The notes: a model not told the origin generated them from the sequence alone. Positions 36,675-46,581 are shown, numbered from the stretch's first letter. The stretch is DNA of 64,000 nucleotides from Microvirga puerhi (GCF_020089865.1 NZ_JAIRBM010000005.1:269523-333522), one strand, 5' to 3'. A program made the numbers and translations.

Positions 36675-36962
36675 GGAACCACCCTTTCAGGCCACAGGCC
36701 GGAGGATGGTTTCGATCTTGGAATGAGAACGAGACGGCTCCAGCCAGCGTGTGAGCTAGCTGCAAATAATCCCGGAAATGAGGATCGCTGCCGTTTTCAT
36801 GTCACGATCAATGCCTTTTTCGCCTCACCTCGTCAAGGTTCCCTGCCATTAAGCAGAAATTATTTGCAATCTGGCAGGAAACCGGCATGAGGGGGCCGCG
36901 TTAGCGGATTATTCACGTCCCTTCGTGATACTGGATCACGAGTTTCAAATAGTGAGGTCTAC

Positions 36963-37292
36963 ATGCGCCGCGCATATACCATGCTCGGGTTGGGTACGCT
37001 TTTGTTCGTGGGGGCGACCACGTCCCTGACGCTTCTTCCCAACGGCACCCAGGCCTCCGCCACCGAAGCCACCTTCATCGTGCCGGCTGCGGACGGCTAC
37101 GGCATCGCCGAATGCCTCGTCTCCGGCCACGCCTGCGGACAGGCGGTGGCCAATACCTGGTGCGAGGCTCAAGGCTATGCCCGGGCGGTCTCCTTCCACC
37201 AGACGAGCCCCGAAGACGTCACCGGCGCCGTGCAGAAGGTCGCTGTCGAATCGCAGGAACTGCTCCCGGTCGCGATCACCTGCGCGAACTGA
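36963..37292 (+). CDS. Hypothetical small secreted protein
   Basis: A 109-residue protein with a signal peptide (hydrophobic residues about 6-26, cleavage near TQASA). Its mature part has four cysteines (ECLVSG, HACGQ, NTWCEAQGY, ITCAN) that could form two disulfides. The GHACGQAVANTWCEAQGY pattern recurs in small alphaproteobacterial secreted proteins of unknown function. It is read alone and is convergent with creA. Confidence 0.72.
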   Translation: MRRAYTMLGLGTLLFVGATTSLTLLPNGTQASATEATFIVPAADGYGIAECLVSGHACGQAVANTWCEAQGYARAVSFHQTSPEDVTGAVQKVAVESQELLPVAITCAN

Positions 37293-37307
37293 GCCGCAGG
37301 CGCGCCT

Positions 37308-37814
37308 TTATCCGTTCAGCCAATCCCCACATTTCGGCGGCATCTCGCTGCCCCAGGGCATCAGCGGCACGCTCGAGGTCGAGTTCTTGGGCGAGCCTTC
37401 GATGGGACGGTCCGAATAGACCATGTAGACCAGGGTGTTGCGCTTGGCGTCGCAGCCCCTGACGATATGCATGCGCTTGAAGATCAGCGAGCGGCGCTCG
37501 CTGAACACCACGTCGCCTTGCGAGAATCGCTTCTTGAACTTCACCGGGCCGATCTGACGGCAGGACAGGGAGATGTCGGAGACTTCCTCCGCCACGCCGA
37601 AGGTGCCGGAAATGCCGCCGCGCTCGGGCGTCGTGTAGTGGCAGGCGACGCCCTCGATATCCGGATCGTCGATGCCGTAGACGGCGAGCTTGTCGTTGGG
37701 GGTCAACGCTCGCCAGACGGTCGACTTCTTGAAGATGACATCGGGTTCCTGGGCCGCAGCCCCGGAGACGGCTCCCAGGGCAAGGGCGGCAGCCAGGGCG
37801 AGGCGGGCAAGCAT
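37308..37814 (-). CDS. creA: CreA family protein
   Basis: A 168-residue periplasmic protein with a signal peptide (about residues 1-21, cleavage after SGAAA). The conserved CreA core includes DPDIEGVACHYT, EVSDISLSCRQIGP and KRNTLVYMVYSDRPIEGSPKNS. The biochemical role of CreA is unknown. ATG 37814 has an AAGGAGAG site 9 nt upstream and begins the signal peptide, so the longer frame to 37838 is not used. Confidence 0.9.
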   Translation of the reverse strand: MLARLALAAALALGAVSGAAAQEPDVIFKKSTVWRALTPNDKLAVYGIDDPDIEGVACHYTTPERGGISGTFGVAEEVSDISLSCRQIGPVKFKKRFSQGDVVFSERRSLIFKRMHIVRGCDAKRNTLVYMVYSDRPIEGSPKNSTSSVPLMPWGSEMPPKCGDWLNG

Positions 37815-37888
37815 GACGGTTCTCTCCTTGAGTATCATCCGGCAACGTCAAGCTTCTATGTGGGAAGCGCAGGTCCGTTTCGCGAGGG

Positions 37889-38269
37889 TCACGCGACGCC
37901 GTGGCTGCAGACGCAGATCTTGTTGCCGTCGAGGTCCCGGAAATAAGCCCCGTAATAATTCGCATGGTATTGAGGGCGCAGGCCCGGCTCACCCTCGTCC
38001 GTTCCGCCCTTGGCGAGAGCCGCGGCATGGCAGGCGTCCACCTGCGAACGGCTTGTAGCAAGGAAGGCGATCATCGTGCCGTTGCCGGGAGCGGGCGCTT
38101 TGCCGTCATAAGGCTGGACGATCAGGAAGAGAGGGTGCCCACCAGCGCCGTAGCCCACCATATCGCTGGCTGAATAATGCACCGTGAGTTCGAGGGGTGC
38201 CAGCACGGCATCGTAGAAGCCCCTGGCCCGCGCAAGGTCATTTGCCCCAACGGTCGTATGAGAGTACAT
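37889..38269 (-). CDS. VOC-family protein (glyoxalase/dioxygenase fold)
   Basis: A 126-residue protein with two beta-alpha-beta-beta-beta units of the vicinal-oxygen-chelate fold: HTTVGANDLARARGFYDAVL at the start (metal His in SHTTV) and YYGAYFRDLDGNKICV at the end. Function within the superfamily cannot be assigned; many such short proteins are lyase- or dioxygenase-like or non-catalytic. Confidence 0.85.
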   Translation of the reverse strand: MYSHTTVGANDLARARGFYDAVLAPLELTVHYSASDMVGYGAGGHPLFLIVQPYDGKAPAPGNGTMIAFLATSRSQVDACHAAALAKGGTDEGEPGLRPQYHANYYGAYFRDLDGNKICVCSHGVA

Positions 38270-38438
38270 GCTGTTGCCTAGTTCTTGATGTGGTAGGGAT
38301 TCTGCCAGCCCGGGAATAATCTCCGTTTTCCGGCAGCTGGCAAGGCGACGATCACATTGAGGCCCTTTTCACGACGTTTCTTGCCCGCCCCGGGCAGGGG
38401 ATGCCTTGAATGAAATCGATTTCGTGACACGCTCAATA

Positions 38439-39560
38439 ATGGCCAAGATATCTTTTTTTCAACCTCTCGTTGCCGTTGCGGCCTTTCTGGCCATCGGCGG
38501 AACCGCGCTCGCCCAATCGGCCGAGTGCCAGCGTTTCCGCGCCGAATTGGCAGCTCTGGAGCGGAGCGGAGGGCGGTCCAACTCGGGCGAAGCAGAGAAC
38601 ATGCGAGTCGAGATCGGCCGGCTGGTCAATTATTACCGTTCGATCGGCTGCGAGCGTGGCCCGCTCGGCTTCCTGGCCGGACCGCCGCCAGCGGAGTGCG
38701 GCACCATCGCCCAGCGGATCCGGCAGATGGAAGCGAATTTCTCCCGGCTTTCGGCCCAGAGCTACGATTCGGGCGATTTCGAATTCCGCCGTCGCCAGCT
38801 CATGGCGGCCGTGCAGCAGAGCTGCGCCGTGGATCAGCCCCGCGGCTTCTTCGAATCCCTGTTCGGTCCGCCGCGCGGACAGCAGCCTCTGCCGCAGGTC
38901 GCTCCAGAGGGGCAGCCGATCATTACCGAGGAGCAGCAGCCCTATGGCGGGCGCAGGCTCATCTGCGTGCGGACCGGCGACGGTTCCTTCTTCCCTCTGA
39001 GCGTGTCTCCCGGTGGACGTACCGGCGCCGACGAGATGTGCCAGGCGCTCTGCCCTGAAACGGAGACTCTCGCCTTCGCCTATCCGGGCGGGGACGATGG
39101 GCTCAAGCAGGCGGTCTCGGTGTCCGGCAGCCGTCCTTACGTCTCGCTCCCAAACGCCTTCAAGTTCCGCAAATCCTTCGATACATCGGTGGCCTGCAAG
39201 AAGGACGACGAGCGTTGGGCGGTGGTGCTCCGCCGGGCGGAGAGCATGCTCGAGCAGCGCAAAGGCGACGTGATCGTCACGGCCGAGAAGGCCGAGGAAA
39301 TGTCCCGTCCGAAGGCGGTTCAGGCCCGCAAGGCAGTCGAGAAGAAGACCGACGAGGAAGCCAAGGCTGCCGCCGAGACGGCTGCCGCCGCCCCGACGGC
39401 GAGTAAGGAATCCGCCGGCATCGGGCCGAAATCCATCGAGACAAAGCGGGTCGTCGGCCAGACTGAGGGTGGCAAGCGCGACGCTGTCCTCGACGACGGC
39501 AAGAAACATGCCGTTCGGGTGATCGCACCGGAGCTGATCCCGGTTCCGAACGCGAACTGA
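38439..39560 (+). CDS. DUF2865 domain-containing secreted protein
   Basis: A 373-residue protein with a signal peptide (about residues 5-25, cleavage near ALAQS). A helical N-terminal half is followed by the DUF2865 core: YGGRRLICVRTGDGSFFPLS, MCQALCPETET and CKKDDERWAVVLRRAE. The last 110 residues are a Lys/Ala/Glu-rich low-complexity tail. The family is confined largely to Hyphomicrobiales and is uncharacterised. An upstream in-frame ATG at 38406 would only lengthen the signal region. Confidence 0.85.
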   Translation: MAKISFFQPLVAVAAFLAIGGTALAQSAECQRFRAELAALERSGGRSNSGEAENMRVEIGRLVNYYRSIGCERGPLGFLAGPPPAECGTIAQRIRQMEANFSRLSAQSYDSGDFEFRRRQLMAAVQQSCAVDQPRGFFESLFGPPRGQQPLPQVAPEGQPIITEEQQPYGGRRLICVRTGDGSFFPLSVSPGGRTGADEMCQALCPETETLAFAYPGGDDGLKQAVSVSGSRPYVSLPNAFKFRKSFDTSVACKKDDERWAVVLRRAESMLEQRKGDVIVTAEKAEEMSRPKAVQARKAVEKKTDEEAKAAAETAAAAPTASKESAGIGPKSIETKRVVGQTEGGKRDAVLDDGKKHAVRVIAPELIPVPNAN

Positions 39561-39610
39561 TCATGCGGTTAGGACGCCGTTGCGCATTCCCTCTATCTTG
39601 AGACATACCC

Positions 39611-39780
39611 TGTCATTCCGGATTGCCGTCAGGCAAATCCGACCCGAAGGGCCACGCGAAGCCGGGGAAATCCATAAGCGCCAAGGGTAGGGAGCAGGAC
39701 GCAGCGGAGGCCGCTGCGTCAATCTATGAACCTTAAGCTTTTATAGGTGCCGGGCTCCGCTTCGCGGCTTCGGAATGGCA
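39611..39780. repeat. Inverted-repeat intergenic element between DUF2865 and LOG genes
   Basis: Outer arms with GTCATTCCG and CGGAATGGCAGAC flank about 120 bp, in the same style as the elements at 31421 and 32977. Inside, 39698-39720 is a perfect 10-bp stem (GACGCAGCGG/CCGCTGCGTC) with a 3-nt loop. It separates convergent genes. Confidence 0.7.
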
Positions 39781-39807
39781 GACGCGTCGTTCTTCGCGGA
39801 TTTCGTC

Positions 39808-40407
39808 CTAGAACCGCTGCTCGATCATCTCTTCGTTGGCAACGACGCCGATGCGGCGTGCAGAGGCTTCGAGCATGGGGATGACATCCTCGACCTGTTC
39901 GGCCACGAGATAGCTGAGTTCCAGCCCGGGACGGATGAAGCCCTCGTTGCGCATATGGGCGAGAAGACTGAGGAGCGGCTTCCAGAAACCCTTCGTATTG
40001 AGCATCAGGATCGGCTTGGTGTGGCGGCCAAGCTGCGCCCACGTCATTTGCTCGACCAACTCCTCCAGCGTCCCGATTCCACCCGGCAGGGCCACGAAGG
40101 CGTCGGCCTTTTCGAACATCAGGCGCTTGCGGGTGTGCATGTCGGGGACGGTAATGGTCTCCTGCACTGCATCGAGAAGCTTCTCGCGGGCCTTGAGAAA
40201 GTCCGGAATGATGCCGGTCACATGACCGCCATGGTCGATCACCGTCTTCGCGATGGTCCCCATGAGGCCCACATTGCCTCCGCCGTAGACAAGCTTGATA
40301 TCCTGCTCGGCCATTGCGCGGCCTAATGCCGCCGCATTCTCGGCAAAAACGGAATCGTCTCCGAAACCGGATCCGCAGTACACGCAAATGGATTTAATCA
40401 GAGGCAT
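39808..40407 (-). CDS. LOG-family protein (TIGR00730 Rossmann-fold, cytokinin-nucleotide phosphoribohydrolase-like)
   Basis: A 199-residue protein with SICVYCGSG at the start, VYGGGNVGLMG (about residue 44) and the diagnostic ALPGGIGTLEELVEQ (about 105). LOG proteins release free bases such as cytokinins from nucleoside monophosphates; many bacterial members do so with AMP or other nucleotides. ATG 40407 fits the family N-terminus, but an in-frame ATG at 40455 has a better AAGGAAT site, so 16 extra residues are possible. Confidence 0.88.
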   Translation of the reverse strand: MPLIKSICVYCGSGFGDDSVFAENAAALGRAMAEQDIKLVYGGGNVGLMGTIAKTVIDHGGHVTGIIPDFLKAREKLLDAVQETITVPDMHTRKRLMFEKADAFVALPGGIGTLEELVEQMTWAQLGRHTKPILMLNTKGFWKPLLSLLAHMRNEGFIRPGLELSYLVAEQVEDVIPMLEASARRIGVVANEEMIEQRF

Positions 40408-40535
40408 TGGAATGTCGGAAAAATGAGGGTTAGTCCCCGTTGAGTCGTAAGGCATTATGATATTCCTTATGGCCGTAGCCTTTTGAAAGATAAACAGGTT
40501 TAATGCACGAAAGTGCCAAAACGAGAAAAGGCGTC

Positions 40536-41906
40536 ATGGCAGACGAAAGACAGGGCAGGGGGACAATTGCCATTCTTGGCGCGACGGCGGTTGCCGTCGT
40601 CCTGGGGCTCCTTGGCGTGTTGAATTGGGGCGGCGGGGAGAAGCAAGCAGCCACCGAGAAGACGGCCCAGGTACCGGTATCCGGCGCGGCCGGATCTTCG
40701 CGTCAAGCAGAAAGTCAGGCACCGACCTCGACTCCGAAGCCCGCGCCGAGCCCGGTGACGGCATCGAACCAGGCTCCTAAGCCTGCGGATTCGAAGGCTA
40801 CGCCGGTGGCGCCATCCTTCGATATCGTCCGTGTCGAGCCGACGGGGGACAGCGTCATCGCGGGCCGTGCCGCACCAGGCGCCACCATCGAATTGCTGCG
40901 CGACGATCAGGTCCATGCGCGGGGCGTCGCCGATGCCTCCGGCCTCTTCGCCATCACGCCGCCGCCGTTGCCGCCCGGCTCTCATCAGATCGTGCTGCAA
41001 TCCATCGCACCCGACGGGACGCGCCAGCGCTCGCGCGAAAGCGTAACGGTCGCGATCAACGGCGATTCCAGACCGCTCGTGGCCCTGGCCGCGCCGGACA
41101 AGCCGACGGTCCTCCTGTCCAATCCCGAGCCGCCGGCTCCGAAGCCTGCCGAGCCGCCGAAGACGGAGGCAAAGACGACGGAAACGCCGACGCCTGAGCC
41201 GCAGAAGCAGGCCAATGCGGAACCGCCGGTCACGCCACCGGCTGCCGCGCCGACACCGCCAGCCCAGCCCGCATCCCGTGCCGAGATCAAGATCACCAGC
41301 GTCGAAAGCGAGCCCGGGCGGCTTTATGTGTCGGGGCAGGCGTCGCCCGGGGCGACCGTCCGCCTTTACCTCAATGAGACTTTCGTGGCGCCCGGAGGCG
41401 CCGGATCGGACGGCAAGCTCTCCTTCGCCATCGCCAGCGGCGTCAGGCCGGGCGACTATCGGGTGCGGCTCGACGACGTCGATCCGGTCTCCGGCCAAGT
41501 GAAGTCCAGGGCGGAAGTCGCCTACAACGTGCCGGTGGAAACGGCGGCGCCTCAGCTCGTACAAGGTCAGGCCACACCGGATGCGATCGGAGCGCAGGCG
41601 AAGTCCAGCCCGGCACAGGCGTCATCCACCGGGGCTTCATCCTCGTCGCAACCGAATGGCGGGCGCGTGGCGTCGGCCCTTCCCGACGGCACTGCGGTAC
41701 CAAGCGCGGTCGTCGTGCCGAATATCGAAACGGCCATCGTCTCCCGGGGCGACAGCCTGTGGCGGATCAGCCAGCGGATTTATGGCCGCGGCATGCGCTA
41801 CACGGTCATCTATGGCGCCAACCAGAAGCAGATCCGCGATCCCGACCTGATCTATCCTGGCCAGGTCTTCGTTCTTCCCTCCGACCAGACGAAGGGGACG
41901 AACTGA
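40536..41906 (+). CDS. LysM domain protein with Ig-like repeats, membrane anchored
   Basis: A 456-residue protein. A hydrophobic anchor spans about residues 10-28. Two similar Ig-like domains follow (GRAAPGATIELLRDD near 115 and GQASPGATVRLYLNE near 270), separated by Pro/Glu/Lys-rich linkers. A C-terminal LysM (SRGDSLWRISQRIYG to IYPGQVFVLP, about 405-450) binds peptidoglycan. It probably tethers or senses the cell wall from the periplasm. The in-frame ATG at 40503 is an alternative start. Confidence 0.85.
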   Translation: MADERQGRGTIAILGATAVAVVLGLLGVLNWGGGEKQAATEKTAQVPVSGAAGSSRQAESQAPTSTPKPAPSPVTASNQAPKPADSKATPVAPSFDIVRVEPTGDSVIAGRAAPGATIELLRDDQVHARGVADASGLFAITPPPLPPGSHQIVLQSIAPDGTRQRSRESVTVAINGDSRPLVALAAPDKPTVLLSNPEPPAPKPAEPPKTEAKTTETPTPEPQKQANAEPPVTPPAAAPTPPAQPASRAEIKITSVESEPGRLYVSGQASPGATVRLYLNETFVAPGGAGSDGKLSFAIASGVRPGDYRVRLDDVDPVSGQVKSRAEVAYNVPVETAAPQLVQGQATPDAIGAQAKSSPAQASSTGASSSSQPNGGRVASALPDGTAVPSAVVVPNIETAIVSRGDSLWRISQRIYGRGMRYTVIYGANQKQIRDPDLIYPGQVFVLPSDQTKGTN

Positions 41907-41999
41907 TCGCGGGAGTGGAGGGCCTGCAAGCGCCGGGGTGAATTCCTTTCTCCGATCGCTTATATGCAGGTCCGGCAAACGCATCGGATTCTCGTCGAA

Positions 42000-43913
42000 A
42001 TGTCCTCTCCGTCAGCGTCCTCTCCGCGTGAGGGGGCGAAAACAACGCCCGGTTTCATGGTCACGGTCAATCGGCTCTGGCCCTATCTTTGGCCTCACGG
42101 TCGCCGGGACCTTCAGATGCGGGTGTTCCTGGCCTTCGCGCTTCTCCTGGTCGCGAAGGGCGCCACGATGGTCACGCCCTTCGCGTTCAAGTGGGCGACC
42201 GATGCTCTGGTGGCGGCGACATCGGCGAGCGGTCAGTCGGCGACGGAAACCGCTGCCACGGCCGGTGCATGGCTCTGGCGCGCGCCGATCCTTCTGACGG
42301 CGATCTACGGCCTCACCCGGATCATCATGGCGGTGCTCACACAGGTCCGCGACGGACTCTTTGCCAAGGTCGCCATGCATGCGGTGCGCAAGCTCGCCAT
42401 GCAGACCTTCGAGCACATGCACCGCCTCTCCCTTCGCTTCCACCTGGAGCGCAAGACCGGCGGCCTCACACGCGTGCTGGAGCGGGGCCGTAACGGCATT
42501 GAGGAATTGTCGCGCCTCGCGGTGCTGACCCTCATTCCGACCATCGTGGAATTTGCGATGGTGCTTGGTATCCTGGCCTGGGAGTTCGACTGGCTCTATT
42601 CGCTCGTCGTGTTCGTGATGGTGGTGGTCTATCTCGCCTACACCTATCAGGCGACGCAGTGGCGGATCTCGATTCGCAGGCGCATGAACGAGTCGGATGT
42701 CGACGCCAACACCAAGGCGGTCGACTCGCTCCTCAACTACGAAACGGTCAAGTATTTTGGCGCCGAGGCGCGGGAGGCGATCCGCTACGATCACTCCATG
42801 GAGCGCTTCGAGAAAGCCTCCACCCAGACCTACACATCGCTCGCGGTGCTCAATGCCGGACAGGCGGTCATCTTCACCATCGGCATGACGATCGTGATGA
42901 TTCTGGCAGCGCGGGACATCATGGCGGGGCGCACCTCGATCGGCAGCTTCGTCCTCGTCAACGCCATGCTGGTGCAACTCTACATTCCGCTGAACTTCAT
43001 GGGCATGCTCTATCGCGAGATCAAGCAGGCGCTCATCGACATCGACGACATGTTCCGGATCCTCGACAGCAATCCCGAGATCGAGGACAAGCCGCATGCA
43101 AAGCCGCTCCATGTCGGGCAGGGCATCGTCCGCTTCGAGGATGTGCACTTCGCCTACAATCCGGAGCGCCCGATCCTGAAGGGTGTCAGCTTCGAGGTAC
43201 CGGCGGGACACACGGTCGCCATCGTCGGCCCGTCCGGCGCCGGCAAGTCGACCATCTCGCGCCTCCTGTTCCGCTTCTACGAGCCGACGAGCGGCCGCAT
43301 CCTCATCGACGGCCAGAACATCGCGGACGTGCAGCAAGCGTCCCTCCGGAAGGCCATCGGCATGGTCCCGCAGGACACGGTGCTGTTCAACGACACGATC
43401 GGCTACAACGTCCAGTACGGCCGCTGGGACGCGGCCGCCGAGGAGGTGAGGGAGGCGGCGCGTCTCGCTCAGATCGACCGTTTCATCGGTCACCTTCCGG
43501 AAGGTTATGAGACGCCGGTCGGCGAGCGCGGCCTGAAGCTTTCCGGCGGCGAGAAGCAGCGTGTCGCCATCGCCCGCACGATCCTGAAAGGACCGCCGAT
43601 CCTGGTCCTCGACGAGGCGACCTCGGCCCTCGATTCCTTCACCGAGAAGGAGATCCAGGATGCTCTCGACCGGGTCAGCCGTGGCCGCACGACCCTCGTC
43701 ATCGCCCATCGCCTGTCCACGATCATCGGGGCCGATGAGATCATCGTGCTCGATCACGGACGCATCGTCGAGCGCGGCACCCATGCGAGCCTGCTGGCCC
43801 AGGGCGGCGTCTATGCGGCCATGTGGAATCGCCAGCGCGAGGCGGACGAGGCCCGCGAGACTTTGCTGCGGACCGAGGACGAGGAGCGCAAGCGGGAAAG
43901 CGTGGCGGGTTGA
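42000..43913 (+). CDS. Atm1-type ABC transporter (fused permease/ATPase)
   Basis: A 637-residue half-transporter with six N-terminal membrane helices (about residues 30-330) and a C-terminal ATPase. That domain has Walker A GPSGAGKST, Q-loop QDTVLF, signature LSGGEKQRV, Walker B ILVLDEATSALD and the switch IAHRLST. The helices' NYETVKYFGAE and YRIKQALIDIDDMF-like YREIKQALIDIDDMF are typical of the mitochondrial Atm1/bacterial heavy-metal exporter group, which moves glutathione-linked sulfur or metal compounds. It acts as a homodimer. Confidence 0.92.
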   Translation: MSSPSASSPREGAKTTPGFMVTVNRLWPYLWPHGRRDLQMRVFLAFALLLVAKGATMVTPFAFKWATDALVAATSASGQSATETAATAGAWLWRAPILLTAIYGLTRIIMAVLTQVRDGLFAKVAMHAVRKLAMQTFEHMHRLSLRFHLERKTGGLTRVLERGRNGIEELSRLAVLTLIPTIVEFAMVLGILAWEFDWLYSLVVFVMVVVYLAYTYQATQWRISIRRRMNESDVDANTKAVDSLLNYETVKYFGAEAREAIRYDHSMERFEKASTQTYTSLAVLNAGQAVIFTIGMTIVMILAARDIMAGRTSIGSFVLVNAMLVQLYIPLNFMGMLYREIKQALIDIDDMFRILDSNPEIEDKPHAKPLHVGQGIVRFEDVHFAYNPERPILKGVSFEVPAGHTVAIVGPSGAGKSTISRLLFRFYEPTSGRILIDGQNIADVQQASLRKAIGMVPQDTVLFNDTIGYNVQYGRWDAAAEEVREAARLAQIDRFIGHLPEGYETPVGERGLKLSGGEKQRVAIARTILKGPPILVLDEATSALDSFTEKEIQDALDRVSRGRTTLVIAHRLSTIIGADEIIVLDHGRIVERGTHASLLAQGGVYAAMWNRQREADEARETLLRTEDEERKRESVAG

Positions 43914-43967
43914 CGGAACCCGCCGGCCCTGCCATCCCCCTGATCGACATAAAGGTTTTGAGGAAGA

Positions 43968-44669
43968 ATGTCCGATATCCTGGAATCGATGCGCCGCATC
44001 TTCGTCCCGATCCATAAGGAAGGGTATCCCTTCATCCTGATCGCCTTGATCGCCACGATCCTGCTGGCCATGCTGTGGTCGCCGTTGGGATGGATCGGCA
44101 CGATCCTGACCGTCTGGGTGTGCTACTTCTTCCGCGATCCGCCCCGCGTGACGCCGATCCGCGAGGGCCTCGTGGTCTCTCCCGCCGACGGGCGCGTGAG
44201 CCTCATCACCACCGCGGTGCCGCCCGCCGAGCTCGACCTGCCGCAGGAACCGATGACCCGCATCTCGGTGTTCATGAACGTGTTCGATTGCCACGTGAAC
44301 CGCTCGCCGGTGGCCGGCCGCATCCTCCAGATCCTCTATACGCCGGGCCTCTTCCTCAATGCCGAGCTCGACAAGGCAAGCGAGGACAACGAGCGCAACG
44401 CTCTCGTCATCGAGACCGCCGGCACCCGCATCGGCGTGGTCCAGATCGCGGGCCTCGTGGCGCGCCGCATCGTCTCCTTCGTCAAGACCGGCGACACTTT
44501 AAGTCCCGGCGAGCGCTTCGGCCTGATCCGCTTCGGCTCGCGTCTCGACATCTATGTGCCCCTCACGGCCCAGGTCCTCGTCGGCCTCGGCCAGACCTCG
44601 GTCGCAGGCGAGACGCTGCTCGCGGACCTCTCGGTCAACGAGCCGGCCCGGCAGTACCGGGTGGGGTAG
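43968..44669 (+). CDS. psd: Phosphatidylserine decarboxylase (short proenzyme)
   Basis: A 233-residue membrane enzyme producing phosphatidylethanolamine. The short alphaproteobacterial type shows [21 protein letters not shown] (catalytic His region) and the self-cleavage site RFGSRLD (about residue 185), where the Gly-Ser bond yields the pyruvoyl cofactor. An N-terminal hydrophobic hairpin is at about residues 22-50. It lies next to pssA, which supplies its substrate, 94 bp downstream. Confidence 0.95.
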   Translation: MSDILESMRRIFVPIHKEGYPFILIALIATILLAMLWSPLGWIGTILTVWVCYFFRDPPRVTPIREGLVVSPADGRVSLITTAVPPAELDLPQEPMTRISVFMNVFDCHVNRSPVAGRILQILYTPGLFLNAELDKASEDNERNALVIETAGTRIGVVQIAGLVARRIVSFVKTGDTLSPGERFGLIRFGSRLDIYVPLTAQVLVGLGQTSVAGETLLADLSVNEPARQYRVG

Positions 44670-44763
44670 GGGCGGCCCGTCGACCCCTCGCACCCGGCAG
44701 GGCGCCGAGGGCAAGTCGCATCCGGCTCTTGCCGCGCGAAGGGGGCGCCCTTACAAACCGGTC

Positions 44764-45603
44764 ATGAGCGATCTTTTCCCACCCTTCGCGCCCGATCCGG
44801 ATGAGCCACGCAAGCGGCTGTTCAAGCCGGTGCCGTTCCGCGTCATCGTTCCCAACATCATCACCCTGGTGGCGCTGTGCTTAGGGCTGACGGCCATCCG
44901 CCTCGCCTATGAGGGGCGGCTGGAGCCCGCGGTCTTCGCCATCATCGTGGCGGCGGCGCTCGACGGGATCGATGGGCGGGTGGCGCGCATGCTGAAGGGG
45001 ACGTCCCGGTTCGGCGCCGAGCTCGATTCCCTGGCCGATTTCGTCAATTTCGGCGTGACGCCGGCGCTGGTGCTCTACAGCTTCGTCCTGCACGAGTTGA
45101 AATCAGTGGGCTGGATCGCAGTGCTGGTCTTCGCCATCGCCATGGTGCTGCGGCTCGCCCGCTTCAACGTGATGCTCGACACGCCCAACCGACCCGAATG
45201 GCAGAAGAACTTCTTCACGGGGATGCCGGCGCCGGCCGGGGCCATCACCTCGCTCCTGCCGATCTATCTGCATTTCCTCGGGGTGCCGATCGTCGACGCC
45301 TCGGTGGCGCCCATCGTGCTCGTCTATCTCCTTGGGCTCGCCTTCCTGATGGTCTCCACCATCCCGGTCTATTCGGGCAAGACCATCGGAAAGTATGTGC
45401 CGCGCCACTGGGTGCTGCCCATCTTCGTCGTGTCCGTGGCCCTGTTCGGGCTCCTGGTCAGCTTCCCCTTCGAGATGCTCACGGCCATCACCCTTCTCTT
45501 CCTGGCAACGATCCCGATCAGCGCCATGCGCTACCGGCGCCTCGAACGGCAGGAGGCCGCCAAGGCTGCCGTCGAGCCCGAGCCGCCCCTGACGGGCGCT
45601 TGA
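44764..45603 (+). CDS. pssA: CDP-diacylglycerol--serine O-phosphatidyltransferase
   Basis: A 279-residue integral membrane enzyme that makes phosphatidylserine from CDP-diacylglycerol and serine. The CDP-alcohol phosphotransferase signature is complete: [10 protein letters not shown], then GAELDSLAD, about residues 60-87 (DGxDGRxAR-x8-GxxxDxxxD). Seven to eight hydrophobic helices are visible. ATG 44764 is the natural start; the longer frame overlaps psd. With psd it forms the PE pathway pair. Confidence 0.95.
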   Translation: MSDLFPPFAPDPDEPRKRLFKPVPFRVIVPNIITLVALCLGLTAIRLAYEGRLEPAVFAIIVAAALDGIDGRVARMLKGTSRFGAELDSLADFVNFGVTPALVLYSFVLHELKSVGWIAVLVFAIAMVLRLARFNVMLDTPNRPEWQKNFFTGMPAPAGAITSLLPIYLHFLGVPIVDASVAPIVLVYLLGLAFLMVSTIPVYSGKTIGKYVPRHWVLPIFVVSVALFGLLVSFPFEMLTAITLLFLATIPISAMRYRRLERQEAAKAAVEPEPPLTGA

Positions 45604-45727
45604 AACGCCATTTCGCGGTTCCATGTTGTGGCGGGGCCGTTCCGGTCCCTTTGAGTATAGTTATCCTTCGAGGAGCCGGCCGCCGGCGCCTCAATGCCTG
45701 GAGAAGATCGTGGCGTCCTCCCCCGAG

Positions 45728-46360
45728 ATGTCGAATGCCGGTTGGCGTCCCAAACTCGTCCTGGCTTCGGCCTCACCCCGCCGGCTGGCCCTCCTGCAAC
45801 AGGCCGGAATCGAGCCGGATGCGCTGCTCCCGGCCGATGTGGACGAGACGCCTCAGAAATCCGAGAATCCGCGCGAGCTCGCCAAGCGTCTTGCCAAGGA
45901 AAAGGCGGAGGTCGCCCGCCGGGCGGCCCGCAACCGGGAGGATCTGAAGGAGGCCTTCATCCTCTCCGCCGACACGGTGGTGGTGGCGGGCGGGCGCATC
46001 TTGCCGAAGGCGGAAGTGGTGGACGAGGCTGCAGCCTGTCTGCGGATGCTCTCAGGCCGGGCTCACCGGGTCTACACGGCCATCTGCCTCGTGACGCCCA
46101 AGGACGGTGTACGCCTGCGGATGGTGGAAACGCGGGTGCGCTTCAAGCGTTTGTCCCGGGACGAGTTCGAGCGCTACCTCGCATCCGGCGAATGGCGCGG
46201 CAAAGCCGGCGGTTACGCGATCCAGGGGCTTGCCGGCACCTTCGTGGTGAAGCTGGTCGGTTCCTATTCCAACGTGGTCGGCTTGCCCCTCTACGAGGCC
46301 GTTGCCCTCCTCGACGGCGAGGGCTATCCGGTCCGCTTTAGCTGGCTCAACGCCGCCTGA
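45728..46360 (+). CDS. maf: Maf-family nucleotide pyrophosphatase
   Basis: A 210-residue house-cleaning pyrophosphatase for modified nucleotides such as dTTP/UTP analogues. It has [12 protein letters not shown] at the N-terminus, SADTVVV (about residue 78), the GRAHRVYTA region and [16 protein letters not shown]. An alternative GTG start at 45710 has a GGAGAAG site close by and would add six residues. The next gene, yacG, begins 20 bp downstream; maf-yacG is a frequent pairing in alphaproteobacteria. Confidence 0.92.
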   Translation: MSNAGWRPKLVLASASPRRLALLQQAGIEPDALLPADVDETPQKSENPRELAKRLAKEKAEVARRAARNREDLKEAFILSADTVVVAGGRILPKAEVVDEAAACLRMLSGRAHRVYTAICLVTPKDGVRLRMVETRVRFKRLSRDEFERYLASGEWRGKAGGYAIQGLAGTFVVKLVGSYSNVVGLPLYEAVALLDGEGYPVRFSWLNAA

Positions 46361-46380
46361 GGTTCGACGGAAAGTGCGTC

Positions 46381-46581
46381 ATGACACCTGCCAACGAAAA
46401 CAAGCCGAAGGCGTCTGCCGGAAAGTGCCCGACGTGCGGCAAGCCTTCGGACCCGGATTATCGGCCCTTCTGCTCCAAACGATGTGCCGACGTCGACCTG
46501 CAGCGCTGGCTGTCCGGCCGCTACGCTATTCCAGCCGTCGAGGACGACGAGGACCGGGACGAAAACGACCAGGAATCGTAA
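46381..46581 (+). CDS. yacG: DNA gyrase inhibitor YacG (zinc protein)
   Basis: A 66-residue protein with a treble-clef zinc site: KCPTCGKP (about residues 15-22) and FCSKRCADVDL (about 30-40). A conserved RWLSGRYAIP and an acidic tail follow. YacG binds GyrB and blocks DNA binding by gyrase. It is downstream of maf and upstream of tRNA-Phe. Confidence 0.93.
   Translation: MTPANENKPKASAGKCPTCGKPSDPDYRPFCSKRCADVDLQRWLSGRYAIPAVEDDEDRDENDQES

Noticed and set aside
36675..36962. Possible T-box or leader peptide upstream of cysS
   Set aside because: No T-box core, no Cys-rich leader ORF and no terminator was found.
42012..44294. 760-residue open frame on the minus strand
   Set aside because: It is antisense to the Atm1-like ABC transporter and psd, both with full motifs; its His/Arg/Asp-rich composition is a by-product of G/C-rich codons.
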